NCBI GenBank assembly: GCA_020253895.1
Contig: JADDKG010000211.1
Coordinates: forward strand, 1-8,782
Length of the DNA stretch: 8,782 nt
Reading direction: 5' to 3'
From: Rubrobacter sp.
Lineage (GTDB): Bacteria > Actinomycetota > Rubrobacteria > Rubrobacterales > Rubrobacteraceae
How positions within the stretch are numbered: position 1 is the stretch's first letter; every line of letters starts with the position of its first letter. Positions 1 to 6,538 of the stretch are shown here, one piece after another. The notes beneath the pieces were generated by a model. It was not told the DNA's origin and ran no database searches. It saw nothing but the letters and a program-made list of their open reading frames with translations. Position numbers and translations under genes: made by a program.

Positions 1-1170
1 AGATTTTTAGCGGTGGTCCCCGACTACTACCTCCTCGAGGATCTCCTCACCCCCGGGGAGCGTGCGGTGCGCGAGAAGGTGAGGGCCTTCGTGGATCGCG
101 AGGTCCTGCCCGTTATCAACGGGTACTGGGAGAGGGGCGAGCCACCCCTCTCCCTGCTCCCGAAGCTGGCGGAGCTGAACCTCTGCGGGGGGACCATAGA
201 GGGCTATGGCTGCCCGGGCCTCAGCGCGGTGGCCGACGGGCTGGTGACCATGGAGCTCTCCCGGGGGGACGGCGGGCTCCACACCATCTTCGGCGGGACC
301 TCCTCTCTGGTCATGCCCGCCATACACCTGCTCGGCTCCGAGGAGCAGCGCCGGAGGTGGCTCCCGCAGATGGCCCGGCTGAGGAAGACGGGAGCCTTCG
401 CCCTCACCGAGCCCGAGCACGGCTCCGACGCCGTGGCCCTCGAGACCCGGGCCCGCCGCGACGGCGGCGGGTACGTCATAGACGGGAAGAAGCGTTGGAT
501 CGGGAACGCCTCCTTCGCCGACGTGATCCTGGTCTGGGCCCGGGACGAGGGGGGAGGGATGGGGGCTTTCGTCGTGGAGAAGGGAACGCCCGGTCTGAGC
601 ACCAGGGTCATCACCGGCAAGACCGCGATGCGCTCCTCCTGGCAGGCGGAGGTGGTGCTGGAGGGCGTCAGGGTGCCGGAGGAGAACCGTCTGGAGCGCT
701 CCCGCACCTTCGCGGACACAAGCAGGGTGCTCGCCGCCATGCGCTACGGGGCGGCGTGGGCCGCTCTCGGGCACGCCACAGCCTGCTACGAGGCGGCCCT
801 CGCCTATGCCCGAAAGAGGGAGCAGTTCGGCAGGCCCATAGCCTCTTTCCAGCTCGTGCAGAAAAAGCTCGCCGGGATGCTCGCGGAGATCACCTCCATG
901 CAGCTCGTGTGCTTCAGGCTCTCCCGGCTCGCCGACGAGGGAAAGATGACCGGCCCCATGGCCTCGCTGGCGAAGATGAACAACGCCGAAAAGGCCCGCC
1001 GGGTCTGCCTGGACGCCCGGGATATCCTGGGAGGAAACGGCATCCTGCTCGAGTACCATGTGGCACGGCACGTGGCGGATATGGAGGCGGTCTACACCTA
1101 CGAGGGAACCGACGACATCAACTCGCTCATAGTCGGCCGCGACATCACCGGCATTGCGGCCTTTGCGTGA
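1..1170 (+). CDS. Acyl-CoA dehydrogenase, glutaryl-CoA dehydrogenase/ACX4-like; 5' end possibly outside window
   Basis: Flavoprotein of the acyl-CoA dehydrogenase family, expected to oxidise an acyl-CoA thioester at C2-C3 using FAD in the cytoplasm. Numbering from the GTG at 13 gives 385 residues, near the usual 380-400. Visible marks are the flavin/substrate motif ALTEPEHGSD (130-139), the helix ARKREQFGRPIASFQLVQKK, the near C-terminal DILGGNGI block, and TYEGTDDINSLIVGRDITG. The Glu of TYEGT, residue 364, matches the catalytic base of glutaryl-CoA dehydrogenase. That C-terminal block resembles both glutaryl-CoA dehydrogenase and plant ACX4, so desaturation, decarboxylating dehydrogenation and oxidase activity cannot be separated by eye. 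The frame is open to base 1 and the 12 bases before the GTG hold no Shine-Dalgarno-like run, so the true start may lie upstream. It is followed at 16 bp by the amidohydrolase, suggesting one transcript. The family call is firm; the substrate is unknown. Confidence 0.9.
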   Translation, partial: RFLAVVPDYYLLEDLLTPGERAVREKVRAFVDREVLPVINGYWERGEPPLSLLPKLAELNLCGGTIEGYGCPGLSAVADGLVTMELSRGDGGLHTIFGGTSSLVMPAIHLLGSEEQRRRWLPQMARLRKTGAFALTEPEHGSDAVALETRARRDGGGYVIDGKKRWIGNASFADVILVWARDEGGGMGAFVVEKGTPGLSTRVITGKTAMRSSWQAEVVLEGVRVPEENRLERSRTFADTSRVLAAMRYGAAWAALGHATACYEAALAYARKREQFGRPIASFQLVQKKLAGMLAEITSMQLVCFRLSRLADEGKMTGPMASLAKMNNAEKARRVCLDARDILGGNGILLEYHVARHVADMEAVYTYEGTDDINSLIVGRDITGIAAFA

Positions 1171-1178
1171 GAAGGAGG
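1171..1178 (+). promoter_or_regulatory. Ribosome binding site setting the amidohydrolase start
   Basis: GAAGGAGG lies immediately after the acyl-CoA dehydrogenase stop and 8 bases before the ATG at 1187. It favours that ATG over an in-frame upstream ATG at 1154, which would sit inside the preceding gene and precede this site. Confidence 0.8.
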
Positions 1179-1186
1179 GCTGGAAG

Positions 1187-2053
1187 ATGGACGTAGAGAA
1201 GCTCAGGGCCATAGACGTGCACACCCACGCCGAGACCTCGCGCGAGGAGCCCGGCGTGAAGCACGCCTTCGCCGAGGCGGCCGAGGAGTACTTCGGTTCC
1301 ACCGAGCACCCCAACGCCTGGGAGGTCGCCGAGTACTACCGTAAGAGGAACATGGCGGCGGTGATCTTCACCGTGGACATGGAGATAAAGACCGGACAGA
1401 AGCGCGTCCCCAACGAGGAGGTGCTCGCTGCCGCCCAAGAGAACCCGGACGTCCTCATCCCCTTCGCCAGCATCCACCCGGCGCGCGGTGCGATGGGGGT
1501 AAAGGAGGCAAAGCGCCTCATCGAGATGGGCGTGCGCGGCTTCAAGTTCCACCCCAACCTGCAGGACTTCTTCCCCAACGACCGGATGGCCTACCCGCTC
1601 TACGAGGTGATAGCCGAGGCCGGGCTCGTGGCCCTCTTCCACACCGGGCACTCTGGGATGGGCACCGGGATGCCCGGCGGCGGGGGGGTGCGCCTCAAGT
1701 ACTCCAACCCGATGTACATAGACGACGTGGCGGTGGACTTCCCGGAGATGAAGATCATCCTCGCCCACCCCTCCTTCCCCTGGCAGGACGAGGCGCTCTC
1801 GGTGTGCCTGCACAAGCCCAACGTCTACATAGACCTCTCCGGCTGGTCGCCCAAGTACTTCCCGGAGAACCTCGTCCACTACGCCAACACGCTCCTCAAG
1901 AGGAAGATGCTCTTCGGCTCGGACTACCCGGCGATAAAGCCCGAGCGGTGGATCGAAGACTTCGAGCAGGCGGGGTTCCGGGAGGAGGTCAGGCCCCTCA
2001 TCCTCAAGGAGAACGCCGCAAAGCTCTTCGGGTTTGGCGAGAAGGCTGGATGA
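1187..2053 (+). CDS. Metal-dependent amidohydrolase (Amidohydro_2/ACMSD-like family)
   Basis: This 288-residue TIM-barrel hydrolase or decarboxylase belongs to the COG2159 (Amidohydro_2) family. The N-terminal metal motif is DVHTH (His12, His14). Later candidate ligands are His122 in GFKFHPN, His152 and His155 in LFHTGHS, His194 in ILAHPSFPW and Asp246 in FGSDYP. The C-terminal ENAAKLFGF is the usual family ending. The start is fixed by a strong ribosome site 8 bases upstream. Family members include ACMSD, resorcylate decarboxylases and CouO-type 4-hydroxyphenyl-beta-ketoacyl-CoA hydrolases. Its pairing with an acyl-CoA dehydrogenase, close to an aromatic-degradation operon, makes a role in acyl-CoA side-chain or ring-product breakdown plausible, but that is inference. 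It is somewhat shorter than ACMSD (about 330 residues). It ends 25 bp from the convergent MBL gene, with no obvious terminator between them. Confidence 0.85.
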   Translation: MDVEKLRAIDVHTHAETSREEPGVKHAFAEAAEEYFGSTEHPNAWEVAEYYRKRNMAAVIFTVDMEIKTGQKRVPNEEVLAAAQENPDVLIPFASIHPARGAMGVKEAKRLIEMGVRGFKFHPNLQDFFPNDRMAYPLYEVIAEAGLVALFHTGHSGMGTGMPGGGGVRLKYSNPMYIDDVAVDFPEMKIILAHPSFPWQDEALSVCLHKPNVYIDLSGWSPKYFPENLVHYANTLLKRKMLFGSDYPAIKPERWIEDFEQAGFREEVRPLILKENAAKLFGFGEKAG

Positions 2054-2078
2054 GCCTGTGCGGTATCAGGTCGGCTTC

Positions 2079-3302
2079 TTATTCAACGCCAACCTCCAAG
2101 AGGTCTTTCCCCACTATCACCTCGCCATCGAAGTCGGCTTTGGCATGGTCCCACCAGACTTCGTCGGGAACGATCTCGTCCGCCGGGACGAGGTGTGTCA
2201 GCACGAGCTTCTTGACGTTCGCGTCCCGGGCGACCTTACCTACGGCCGTAGACGCCGTGTGCGCGCCGTAGATATGGTACAGCTGTTCATCCCGGTTCGG
2301 GACGTCTTCCGGCACGAGTTTCTCGATTGACGGCTGGTGAAGCACCTCGTGGACGAGTATGTCGGCCCCCTGTGCGAGGTTGATCAGGTTCTCCGAAGGG
2401 GAAGTATCCCCCGAGATGACGATCGAGCCGTCCGGCGTGTCGAACCGGTAGGCGAAGGCGGGAAAGACCGGCGCGTGGTTAACCAGGGTCGCCTTTACGG
2501 TCACCCCGTTCTCGTCTTCGGGAAGCACGACGAACGGCTCCATCTCGGGAGCGGTGCCGACCACCCCTCTCTCCGTTTCCTCATAGACGTAGTCCCGGCC
2601 CACTCCCTCCGGAAGCTCGATGTCGTGAGGGATTATGTACTCTGGGAGGTGGGGGCGCCCCTCGTCGCGCATGCGCAGGTTGATGTCGTAGGCGAAGGCG
2701 GCGGTAGAGAACCTCGTCATATCCTCGATGCCGGGAACGGGCGTGATGCCGAGCGGGTCGACGACCGGGAAGCCGCCTTCGGGAGCCTTGGCGAACTCCC
2801 GCGGCAGCTGGTCGGGGCGCCCCGGACCGTAGACGTTTATCTCGTGCTCGGGCCACGCCAGGAGCAGATGCGAGAAATAGTCGGCGGTGTGGTCGGAATG
2901 CATGTGGGTGATGAAGACGCTGTGCAGATTCTCCGTCTGCCGGAAGCTGCCAATAAGCCCGGCCTTGTAGAGCTGATCGAACAGGCCGGTCCCACAGTCC
3001 ACTAGGTAGACCTTGCCGTCAACGACGACCGCCTGCGATATGCCGTGCTGCTTCTTCTTCGCCACCGGACCGCCGCCCACGCCGAGGAGCACGACCTTCG
3101 TGCTGGCGTCTACTCTGGTGGGCTGGGTCGGTTCCGAACCTTTGGTCTCGGTGGGCTCACGTTGGGCTACCGCCCCTTCCTCCGTCTCGCCTGAGCATCC
3201 CGCAAGCACCGCTCCCCCGACCGTCGCCGCGCTCAAGAGCGCCGACCGCTTGAGGAAGTCTCCCCGCGACATCAAGTTATTCAGCTTCGCCATGTTGCAC
3301 AC
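2079..3302 (-). CDS. Exported metallo-beta-lactamase-fold hydrolase, putative Tat-type lipoprotein
   Basis: This 407-residue protein starts at a GTG at 3302, with AGGAG five bases upstream (3308-3312); an ATG at 3293 is the alternative. The N-terminus carries SRGDFLKR (12-19), then a hydrophobic stretch and a lipobox LAGC with Cys36, so the mature protein is probably lipid-anchored outside the membrane after export. A Thr/Glu/Pro-rich linker (about 38-66) precedes the catalytic domain. The metal motif HMHSDH is at 133-138, with further likely ligands His276 (VNHAP), Asp299 (SGDTSPS) and His370 (LTHLVP). This layout fits the RNase Z/arylsulfatase-like branch of MBL hydrolases (COG1234), not beta-lactamases proper. 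The substrate is unknown. The motif has Arg-Gly where Tat signals have Arg-Arg, so the export route is uncertain. It stands alone, convergent with the amidohydrolase, and has its own upstream region. Confidence 0.85.
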   Translation of the reverse strand: MCNMAKLNNLMSRGDFLKRSALLSAATVGGAVLAGCSGETEEGAVAQREPTETKGSEPTQPTRVDASTKVVLLGVGGGPVAKKKQHGISQAVVVDGKVYLVDCGTGLFDQLYKAGLIGSFRQTENLHSVFITHMHSDHTADYFSHLLLAWPEHEINVYGPGRPDQLPREFAKAPEGGFPVVDPLGITPVPGIEDMTRFSTAAFAYDINLRMRDEGRPHLPEYIIPHDIELPEGVGRDYVYEETERGVVGTAPEMEPFVVLPEDENGVTVKATLVNHAPVFPAFAYRFDTPDGSIVISGDTSPSENLINLAQGADILVHEVLHQPSIEKLVPEDVPNRDEQLYHIYGAHTASTAVGKVARDANVKKLVLTHLVPADEIVPDEVWWDHAKADFDGEVIVGKDLLEVGVE

Positions 3303-3334
3303 GGCTTCTCCTTTCCCATCCCTTCTCTGAAACT

Positions 3335-3365
3335 AATATCTTTGCCCGCAACACAATGTGGTCAA
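3335..3365 (-). promoter_or_regulatory. Candidate sigma70-like promoter for the MBL lipoprotein gene
   Basis: On the minus strand TTGACC (3365-3360) matches five of six bases of the -35 consensus. GATATT (3340-3335) matches four of six of the -10 consensus. The spacer is 19 bases, longer than ideal. The -10 ends about 32 bases before the GTG start. The spacer contains a CACA-T-TGTG inverted repeat that could serve as an operator. This is pattern matching only. Confidence 0.3.
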
Positions 3366-3421
3366 CGGCTTTGTTCGTCATAGACGGATAAGGCATGGAA
3401 ATAAGGCGGTTTTAGCGGCAG

Positions 3422-3447
3422 GTGCGGCTAGCGTACGCTGGTCGCAC
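3422..3447. repeat. 26-bp dyad centred on a perfect 10-bp palindrome (operator or hairpin)
   Basis: The core AGCGTACGCT (3430-3439) is its own reverse complement. The flanking GTGCG (3422-3426) and CGCAC (3443-3447) pair around the same centre, between 3434 and 3435. Of the three intervening pairs, one is C-G and two would be G-U in RNA. The result is an almost fully paired 26-base element. It lies 10 bases from the neighbouring hairpin, downstream of the operon and upstream of the MBL promoter region. Full symmetry with no loop suits a dimeric repressor site; as RNA it would also form a stem. Confidence 0.5.
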
Positions 3448-3456
3448 TTTGAGAGC

Positions 3457-3473
3457 CTGGAGCAACGCTCCAG
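3457..3473. repeat. Perfect 7-bp inverted repeat with 3-base loop (possible terminator stem)
   Basis: CTGGAGC-AAC-GCTCCAG forms a compact hairpin about 100 bases past the stop of the last operon gene (minus strand). No T-run follows on the minus strand, so it is not a textbook intrinsic terminator, although high-GC actinobacteria often lack the T-tract. It could help end operon transcription or stabilise the 3' end of the mRNA. Confidence 0.5.
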
Positions 3474-3572
3474 CTTGAGCAGCAGATGCAAACGATGCGC
3501 CGATCTTATTACCGGGCGATAGGCCCCCGTGGATAAGTGCGTCTACTCCCGGATTGGCAACTTTTGGAGAAA

Positions 3573-4373
3573 TCAGACAAAGGTCACTGTCAGAGGCGGC
3601 TGCCCGTAGGCCTCCAGCACGAAGACGTCACCTTTTTGGGCAGGCGTCGCCCTCCCCAAAGCGCCGGAGAGAACGATGTCTCCAGGTTCCAGCCTCACCC
3701 CGAAGGAGGTGAGCTTGTTCGCCAGCCAGGCCACCGCCCGGGCGGGGCTTCCAAGCGCCGCAGCGCCTATTGCCTGGACCACCGGTTGGCCGTTCTGGTG
3801 GATCAGCATGCCCAGGGTCCGCAGGTCGGTCTCTCTCAAGGCTCGGCTCCACGGCCCCAGGGTGAATCCGCCGTACGAGGCGTTGTCGGCGATGGTGTCA
3901 GGGAGCTTTATGCGCCAGTCCTCGATGCGGCTGTCGACCACCTCGACCGCGACCGCCAGGGCTTCGGTGGCGACCAGCACCTCTTGGGGGGTCACGTTCG
4001 TCCCTTCGAGCGGCCTGCCGATGAGGAAGGCGATCTCACCCTCTACCCGCGGCTGGAGGAAGACGTCGGCGGGGATTTCTACCCTGCCGACAGTGGCGGG
4101 AAAGTAGCGCGAAGCCCACAGGCTGCCGTAGTCCGGTTCGTTGACGCCCATCTGCTCTTGCATGGCGGGGCTGGTCAGCCCAATCTTGCGACCGACGATC
4201 CTCTCTCCACGCTCCAGCCTCATCTCGGTCCACCGGCTCTGTACGGCATATGAGTGGTCCACCGCGAGCCCGTCGCTCTCGGTGAGCGGCGCGATCGGCT
4301 CACGGTTCTCCCAGGCCTCGTCCAGCCGCCGGGCCAGGGTCTCTATGTCCACACCTACCGATTGCTCAGGCAT
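3573..4373 (-). CDS. dmpE: 2-oxopent-4-enoate (2-hydroxypenta-2,4-dienoate) hydratase, DmpE/XylJ/MhpD-like
   Basis: Adds water to 2-hydroxypenta-2,4-dienoate to give 4-hydroxy-2-oxovalerate, the point where both meta-cleavage branches meet. The protein has 266 residues, the normal family size. Key blocks are GRKIGLTSPAMQEQMG (61-76, with Lys63), PRVEGEIAF giving metal ligands Glu111 and Glu113, VEVVDSRIEDW giving Glu144, then DTIADNAS and the late IVLSGALG. These match DmpE and MhpD more closely than 4-oxalocrotonate decarboxylase. The ATG at 4373 lies inside the end of the dehydrogenase gene, a 19-bp overlap, with a GGAGG ten bases upstream; coupled translation is likely. It is the last gene of the operon. 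The aldolase that would take its product is not next to it. Distinction from the decarboxylase paralogues rests on motif resemblance only. Confidence 0.85.
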   Translation of the reverse strand: MPEQSVGVDIETLARRLDEAWENREPIAPLTESDGLAVDHSYAVQSRWTEMRLERGERIVGRKIGLTSPAMQEQMGVNEPDYGSLWASRYFPATVGRVEIPADVFLQPRVEGEIAFLIGRPLEGTNVTPQEVLVATEALAVAVEVVDSRIEDWRIKLPDTIADNASYGGFTLGPWSRALRETDLRTLGMLIHQNGQPVVQAIGAAALGSPARAVAWLANKLTSFGVRLEPGDIVLSGALGRATPAQKGDVFVLEAYGQPPLTVTFV

Positions 4374-5809
4374 ACGTTCTTGGCCTCCGTAAAGAACTCG
4401 CGGCTGTAGATCCCGCCCTCGCGCCCGATGCCGCTCTGCTTCATCCCGCCGAACGGAACCCGCAGGTCACGCACGAAGAAGTCGTTGACCCAGACCGTCC
4501 CGGCCTCCAACGCATCGGACACGCGCACCGCCCGGCCCAAATCCCGCGTCTGCACCACCGCGGAGAGCCCGTAGCTCACCCCGTTGGCGATCTCCACCGC
4601 TTCCTCCTCCTCATCGAAGGGCGTCACCGTCACCACGGGGCCGAAGACCTCCTGCTGGCAGATCCTCTCGCGAGGCTTCGCTCCGGTGACGATCGTGGCG
4701 TTCAGGTAGTTGCCGCCGTCGAAGGGCTCGTCGAGCTCCGGTCTGTCGCCGCCGAGCACCACCTCCGCCTGCGTCGAGGGCAGCTCGTCCAGGAACCCCT
4801 GGACCTTCTGCAGGTGATCGGACGAGATGAGCGATCCTAAAGTCGTCTCGGGATCCATCGGGTCTCCAGGACGCAGCCCCTTTGACGCTTCAGCAAAACG
4901 CTCGACGAACTCCTCGTAGGCCGGGCGTTCCACCAGAATGCGTGGTCCGGCCAGGCAGAACTCGCCCTGGTTGAAGAAGGAGGAGCGCACGCTGATCTTC
5001 ACCACCTGCTCCAGGTCGGCATCGGCGAAGATGATGTTCGGTCCCTTGCCGCCCATCTCGAAGGAGAGCTTCTTGAGGGTGTCCGCAGCGTTCTTCATGA
5101 TCGCCTTGCCGGTCGTCGTCTCGCCGGTGAAGGAGATGAGATCCACGTCCGGGTGCCCGGTCAGGAATGCTCCCGCCGAGTCTGGTCCGAACCCGTGCAC
5201 CACGTTGAAGACGCCGGGCGGGAGCCCCACCTCGTGCGCTATCTGGGCCAGCTTCCAGGCCCCGACCGGCGTGAACTCCGCGGGCTTCAAGACAACGGTA
5301 TTGCCGAAGGCGAGCGCCGGTCCTATCTTCCAGGTCTCCAGGAGCATGGGCACGTTCCAGGGCGTGATCAGGGCCGCCACTCCCACCGGCCGGTGCAGCA
5401 CGTAGTTGACGTAGCCGGTGTCCATCGGGTACGCCTCGCTACCGTGCGTGACCACGAAGTCCGCGAAGAACTCGATGTTGGCTGCCACGCGCTGAATGTA
5501 GCCGTGGGCGTTCTCCCGGATCGGACGCCCCACGTCCCAGCTCTCCACCCGTGCCAGCTCCTCCTCGCGGGCGCGAATGCCGTCGGCGAAGGCGTGCAGG
5601 ATGCGCCGCCGCTCGGCCGCCGGGGTGCGGCCCCACTTCCCGAACGCCCTCCGCGCCACCGCTACCGCCGCGTCCACCTCGGCCTCCCCACCTTCGGGCG
5701 CGGTCCCGATGGCCTCGTTCGTGGCCGGATAGAAGACCTCGAAGCGGTTTCCCCCCTTTACGAACTCTCCGTCTATGTAGTGCTCCACCTCGAACCAGGG
5801 TTTCTGCAT
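4355..5809 (-). CDS. dmpC: 2-hydroxymuconate semialdehyde dehydrogenase (DmpC/XylG-like)
   Basis: This NAD-dependent aldehyde dehydrogenase of 484 residues would oxidise 2-hydroxymuconate semialdehyde to 2-hydroxymuconate and so open the oxalocrotonate branch. Catalytic features are complete: TPWNVP with Asn152, VVLKPAE with Lys175, FTGETTTGK, Glu251 in FEMGGK, nucleophile Cys285 in QGEFCLAGPR, and Glu387 in QEVFGPVV. The C-terminal VRDLRVPFGGMKQSGIGREGG block is shared by DmpC and by HpaE (5-carboxymethyl-2-hydroxymuconate semialdehyde dehydrogenase). The ending EAKNVCL is more DmpC-like, and the neighbouring hydrolase, tautomerase and hydratase favour DmpC. The ATG at 5809 follows the previous stop by 3 bases, with AGGAG (5816-5820) six bases upstream inside that gene. 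It overlaps the next gene by 19 bp. The family is certain; the exact substrate is likely but not proven. Confidence 0.88.
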   Translation of the reverse strand: MQKPWFEVEHYIDGEFVKGGNRFEVFYPATNEAIGTAPEGGEAEVDAAVAVARRAFGKWGRTPAAERRRILHAFADGIRAREEELARVESWDVGRPIRENAHGYIQRVAANIEFFADFVVTHGSEAYPMDTGYVNYVLHRPVGVAALITPWNVPMLLETWKIGPALAFGNTVVLKPAEFTPVGAWKLAQIAHEVGLPPGVFNVVHGFGPDSAGAFLTGHPDVDLISFTGETTTGKAIMKNAADTLKKLSFEMGGKGPNIIFADADLEQVVKISVRSSFFNQGEFCLAGPRILVERPAYEEFVERFAEASKGLRPGDPMDPETTLGSLISSDHLQKVQGFLDELPSTQAEVVLGGDRPELDEPFDGGNYLNATIVTGAKPRERICQQEVFGPVVTVTPFDEEEEAVEIANGVSYGLSAVVQTRDLGRAVRVSDALEAGTVWVNDFFVRDLRVPFGGMKQSGIGREGGIYSREFFTEAKNVCLSNR

Positions 5810-5812
5810 CCT

Positions 5813-6538
5813 CTACTCCTCGATCCTTGCGATCAGGGCGCTCCCTTCCGGACCCCGCAGCTCCAGCGTCCCCGGACGGGTCTCGAGGGCCGCCGCCGGC
5901 GAGCCCAAAAACACCACCTGTCCCGCCTTGAGCCCGCCGACCTCCCCCGCCAGCCAGACAAGGCGCTCATCCACTTTCCCCAGAGCCTCCAGCGGCCCCT
6001 CGGTCAGAAGCTCGCCGTTCAGGTAGAGGCTCAGCTTTCCTTCGAGCGGAACGTCGAGCAGCCTCTCCCCGAGCAGGAACCCGCCGCCGGAGGTGTTGTC
6101 CGCCACCACGTCGGAGATGCTGAACCTGTACCCCTCCCAGATGCTGTCCAGGAAGTCTATCGCCAGAAACAACCCACCCACCGCGAGCGACGCCGCGCCG
6201 GGCGCGGCACCGGGAGGCAGGTCTCCGCCCAGCACGACGGCCAGCTCAGGCTCCAAGCGCGGCTGGATGAAGCCGGAGAGCTTCACGGGACTCTCCAGGA
6301 GCATCTCCGGGTAGACCCGGCCGTAGATCGGGGAGTCGATCCCCATCTGTTCCTGTTTGGCCGCGCTGATGAGGCCGAGCTTGTACCCTTTGATCTCCCG
6401 CCCCTCCCCGAGGGCGGCCTGTATCTCGTAGGCGGCATCGAGCCCCACCTCCGCGCCGGCCCTCCGGACGGTGCGACGCTCCTCCCGCGCCCGGCGCACG
6501 CGCTCCAGCAGAGCGCCGGCATCTTCGCTTATATTCAT
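5813..6538 (-). CDS. Divergent 4-oxalocrotonate decarboxylase/2-keto-4-pentenoate hydratase paralogue
   Basis: This 241-residue member of the hydratase/decarboxylase family is shorter than the usual ~260. The start at 6538 is supported by an ATGA overlap with the tautomerase stop. KLGLISAAKQEQMGIDSPIYG (from Lys53) resembles DmpH, as does FSISDVVADNTS. Metal ligands Glu96 and Glu98 (RLEPELAV) are present. At the third ligand position, Glu in both other paralogues here, this protein has Asp128 (AIDFLDSIW), and the following conserved Arg is Ile. The region before the last conserved block (ALGKVDERLVWLAG) and the C-terminal FLGSPAAALETRPG also depart from the family. It may be a decarboxylase with altered chemistry, a hydratase for another substrate, or a structural partner in a mixed complex, since decarboxylase and hydratase associate in Pseudomonas. 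Membership is firm; activity is uncertain. Confidence 0.75.
   Translation of the reverse strand: MNISEDAGALLERVRRAREERRTVRRAGAEVGLDAAYEIQAALGEGREIKGYKLGLISAAKQEQMGIDSPIYGRVYPEMLLESPVKLSGFIQPRLEPELAVVLGGDLPPGAAPGAASLAVGGLFLAIDFLDSIWEGYRFSISDVVADNTSGGGFLLGERLLDVPLEGKLSLYLNGELLTEGPLEALGKVDERLVWLAGEVGGLKAGQVVFLGSPAAALETRPGTLELRGPEGSALIARIEE
6535..6538 (-). promoter_or_regulatory. ATGA stop-start overlap (tautomerase/hydratase paralogue)
   Basis: On the minus strand ATG (6538-6536) of the hydratase paralogue shares two bases with the TGA stop (6537-6535) of the tautomerase. This is a classic coupling arrangement. It fixes the downstream start over an in-frame candidate at 6586, which would lie deep inside the tautomerase gene. 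Confidence 0.8.

Larger units (their letters stand above)
3303..3572. other. Intergenic region between the meta-pathway operon and the MBL gene
   Basis: These 270 bases carry no credible gene on either strand and look AT-richer than the flanking coding DNA. On the minus strand they form the 3' side of the operon and the 5' side of the MBL gene. Contents, from high to low coordinate, are a weak GGGC/GCCC stem near 3511-3527, two strong dyads (3457-3473 and 3422-3447), a direct repeat ATAAGGC (3401-3407 and 3388-3394), a candidate promoter and the MBL ribosome site. No tRNA cloverleaf or IS end was recognised. Confidence 0.6.

Noticed and set aside
7..1314. Long open frame on the minus strand opposite the acyl-CoA dehydrogenase
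   Set aside because: Gly/Arg/Pro/His-rich translation with no family resemblance. It is antisense to a clearly conserved gene, a usual artefact of GC-rich coding DNA.
2054..2078. Bidirectional terminator between the convergent genes
   Set aside because: The 25-bp gap shows only a 4-bp CCTG/CAGG match and no T-run; too weak to call.
2337..3005. Plus-strand open frame inside the MBL gene
   Set aside because: Antisense shadow; the minus-strand frame carries the full metal-ligand set and signal peptide.
3421..3490. Possible tRNA or small RNA at the tandem dyads
   Set aside because: No acceptor stem, T-loop or anticodon arrangement could be assembled.
3511..3527. GGGC/GCCC hairpin just after the operon
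   Set aside because: Only four pairs, and no T-tract follows on the minus strand; likely chance in GC-rich DNA.
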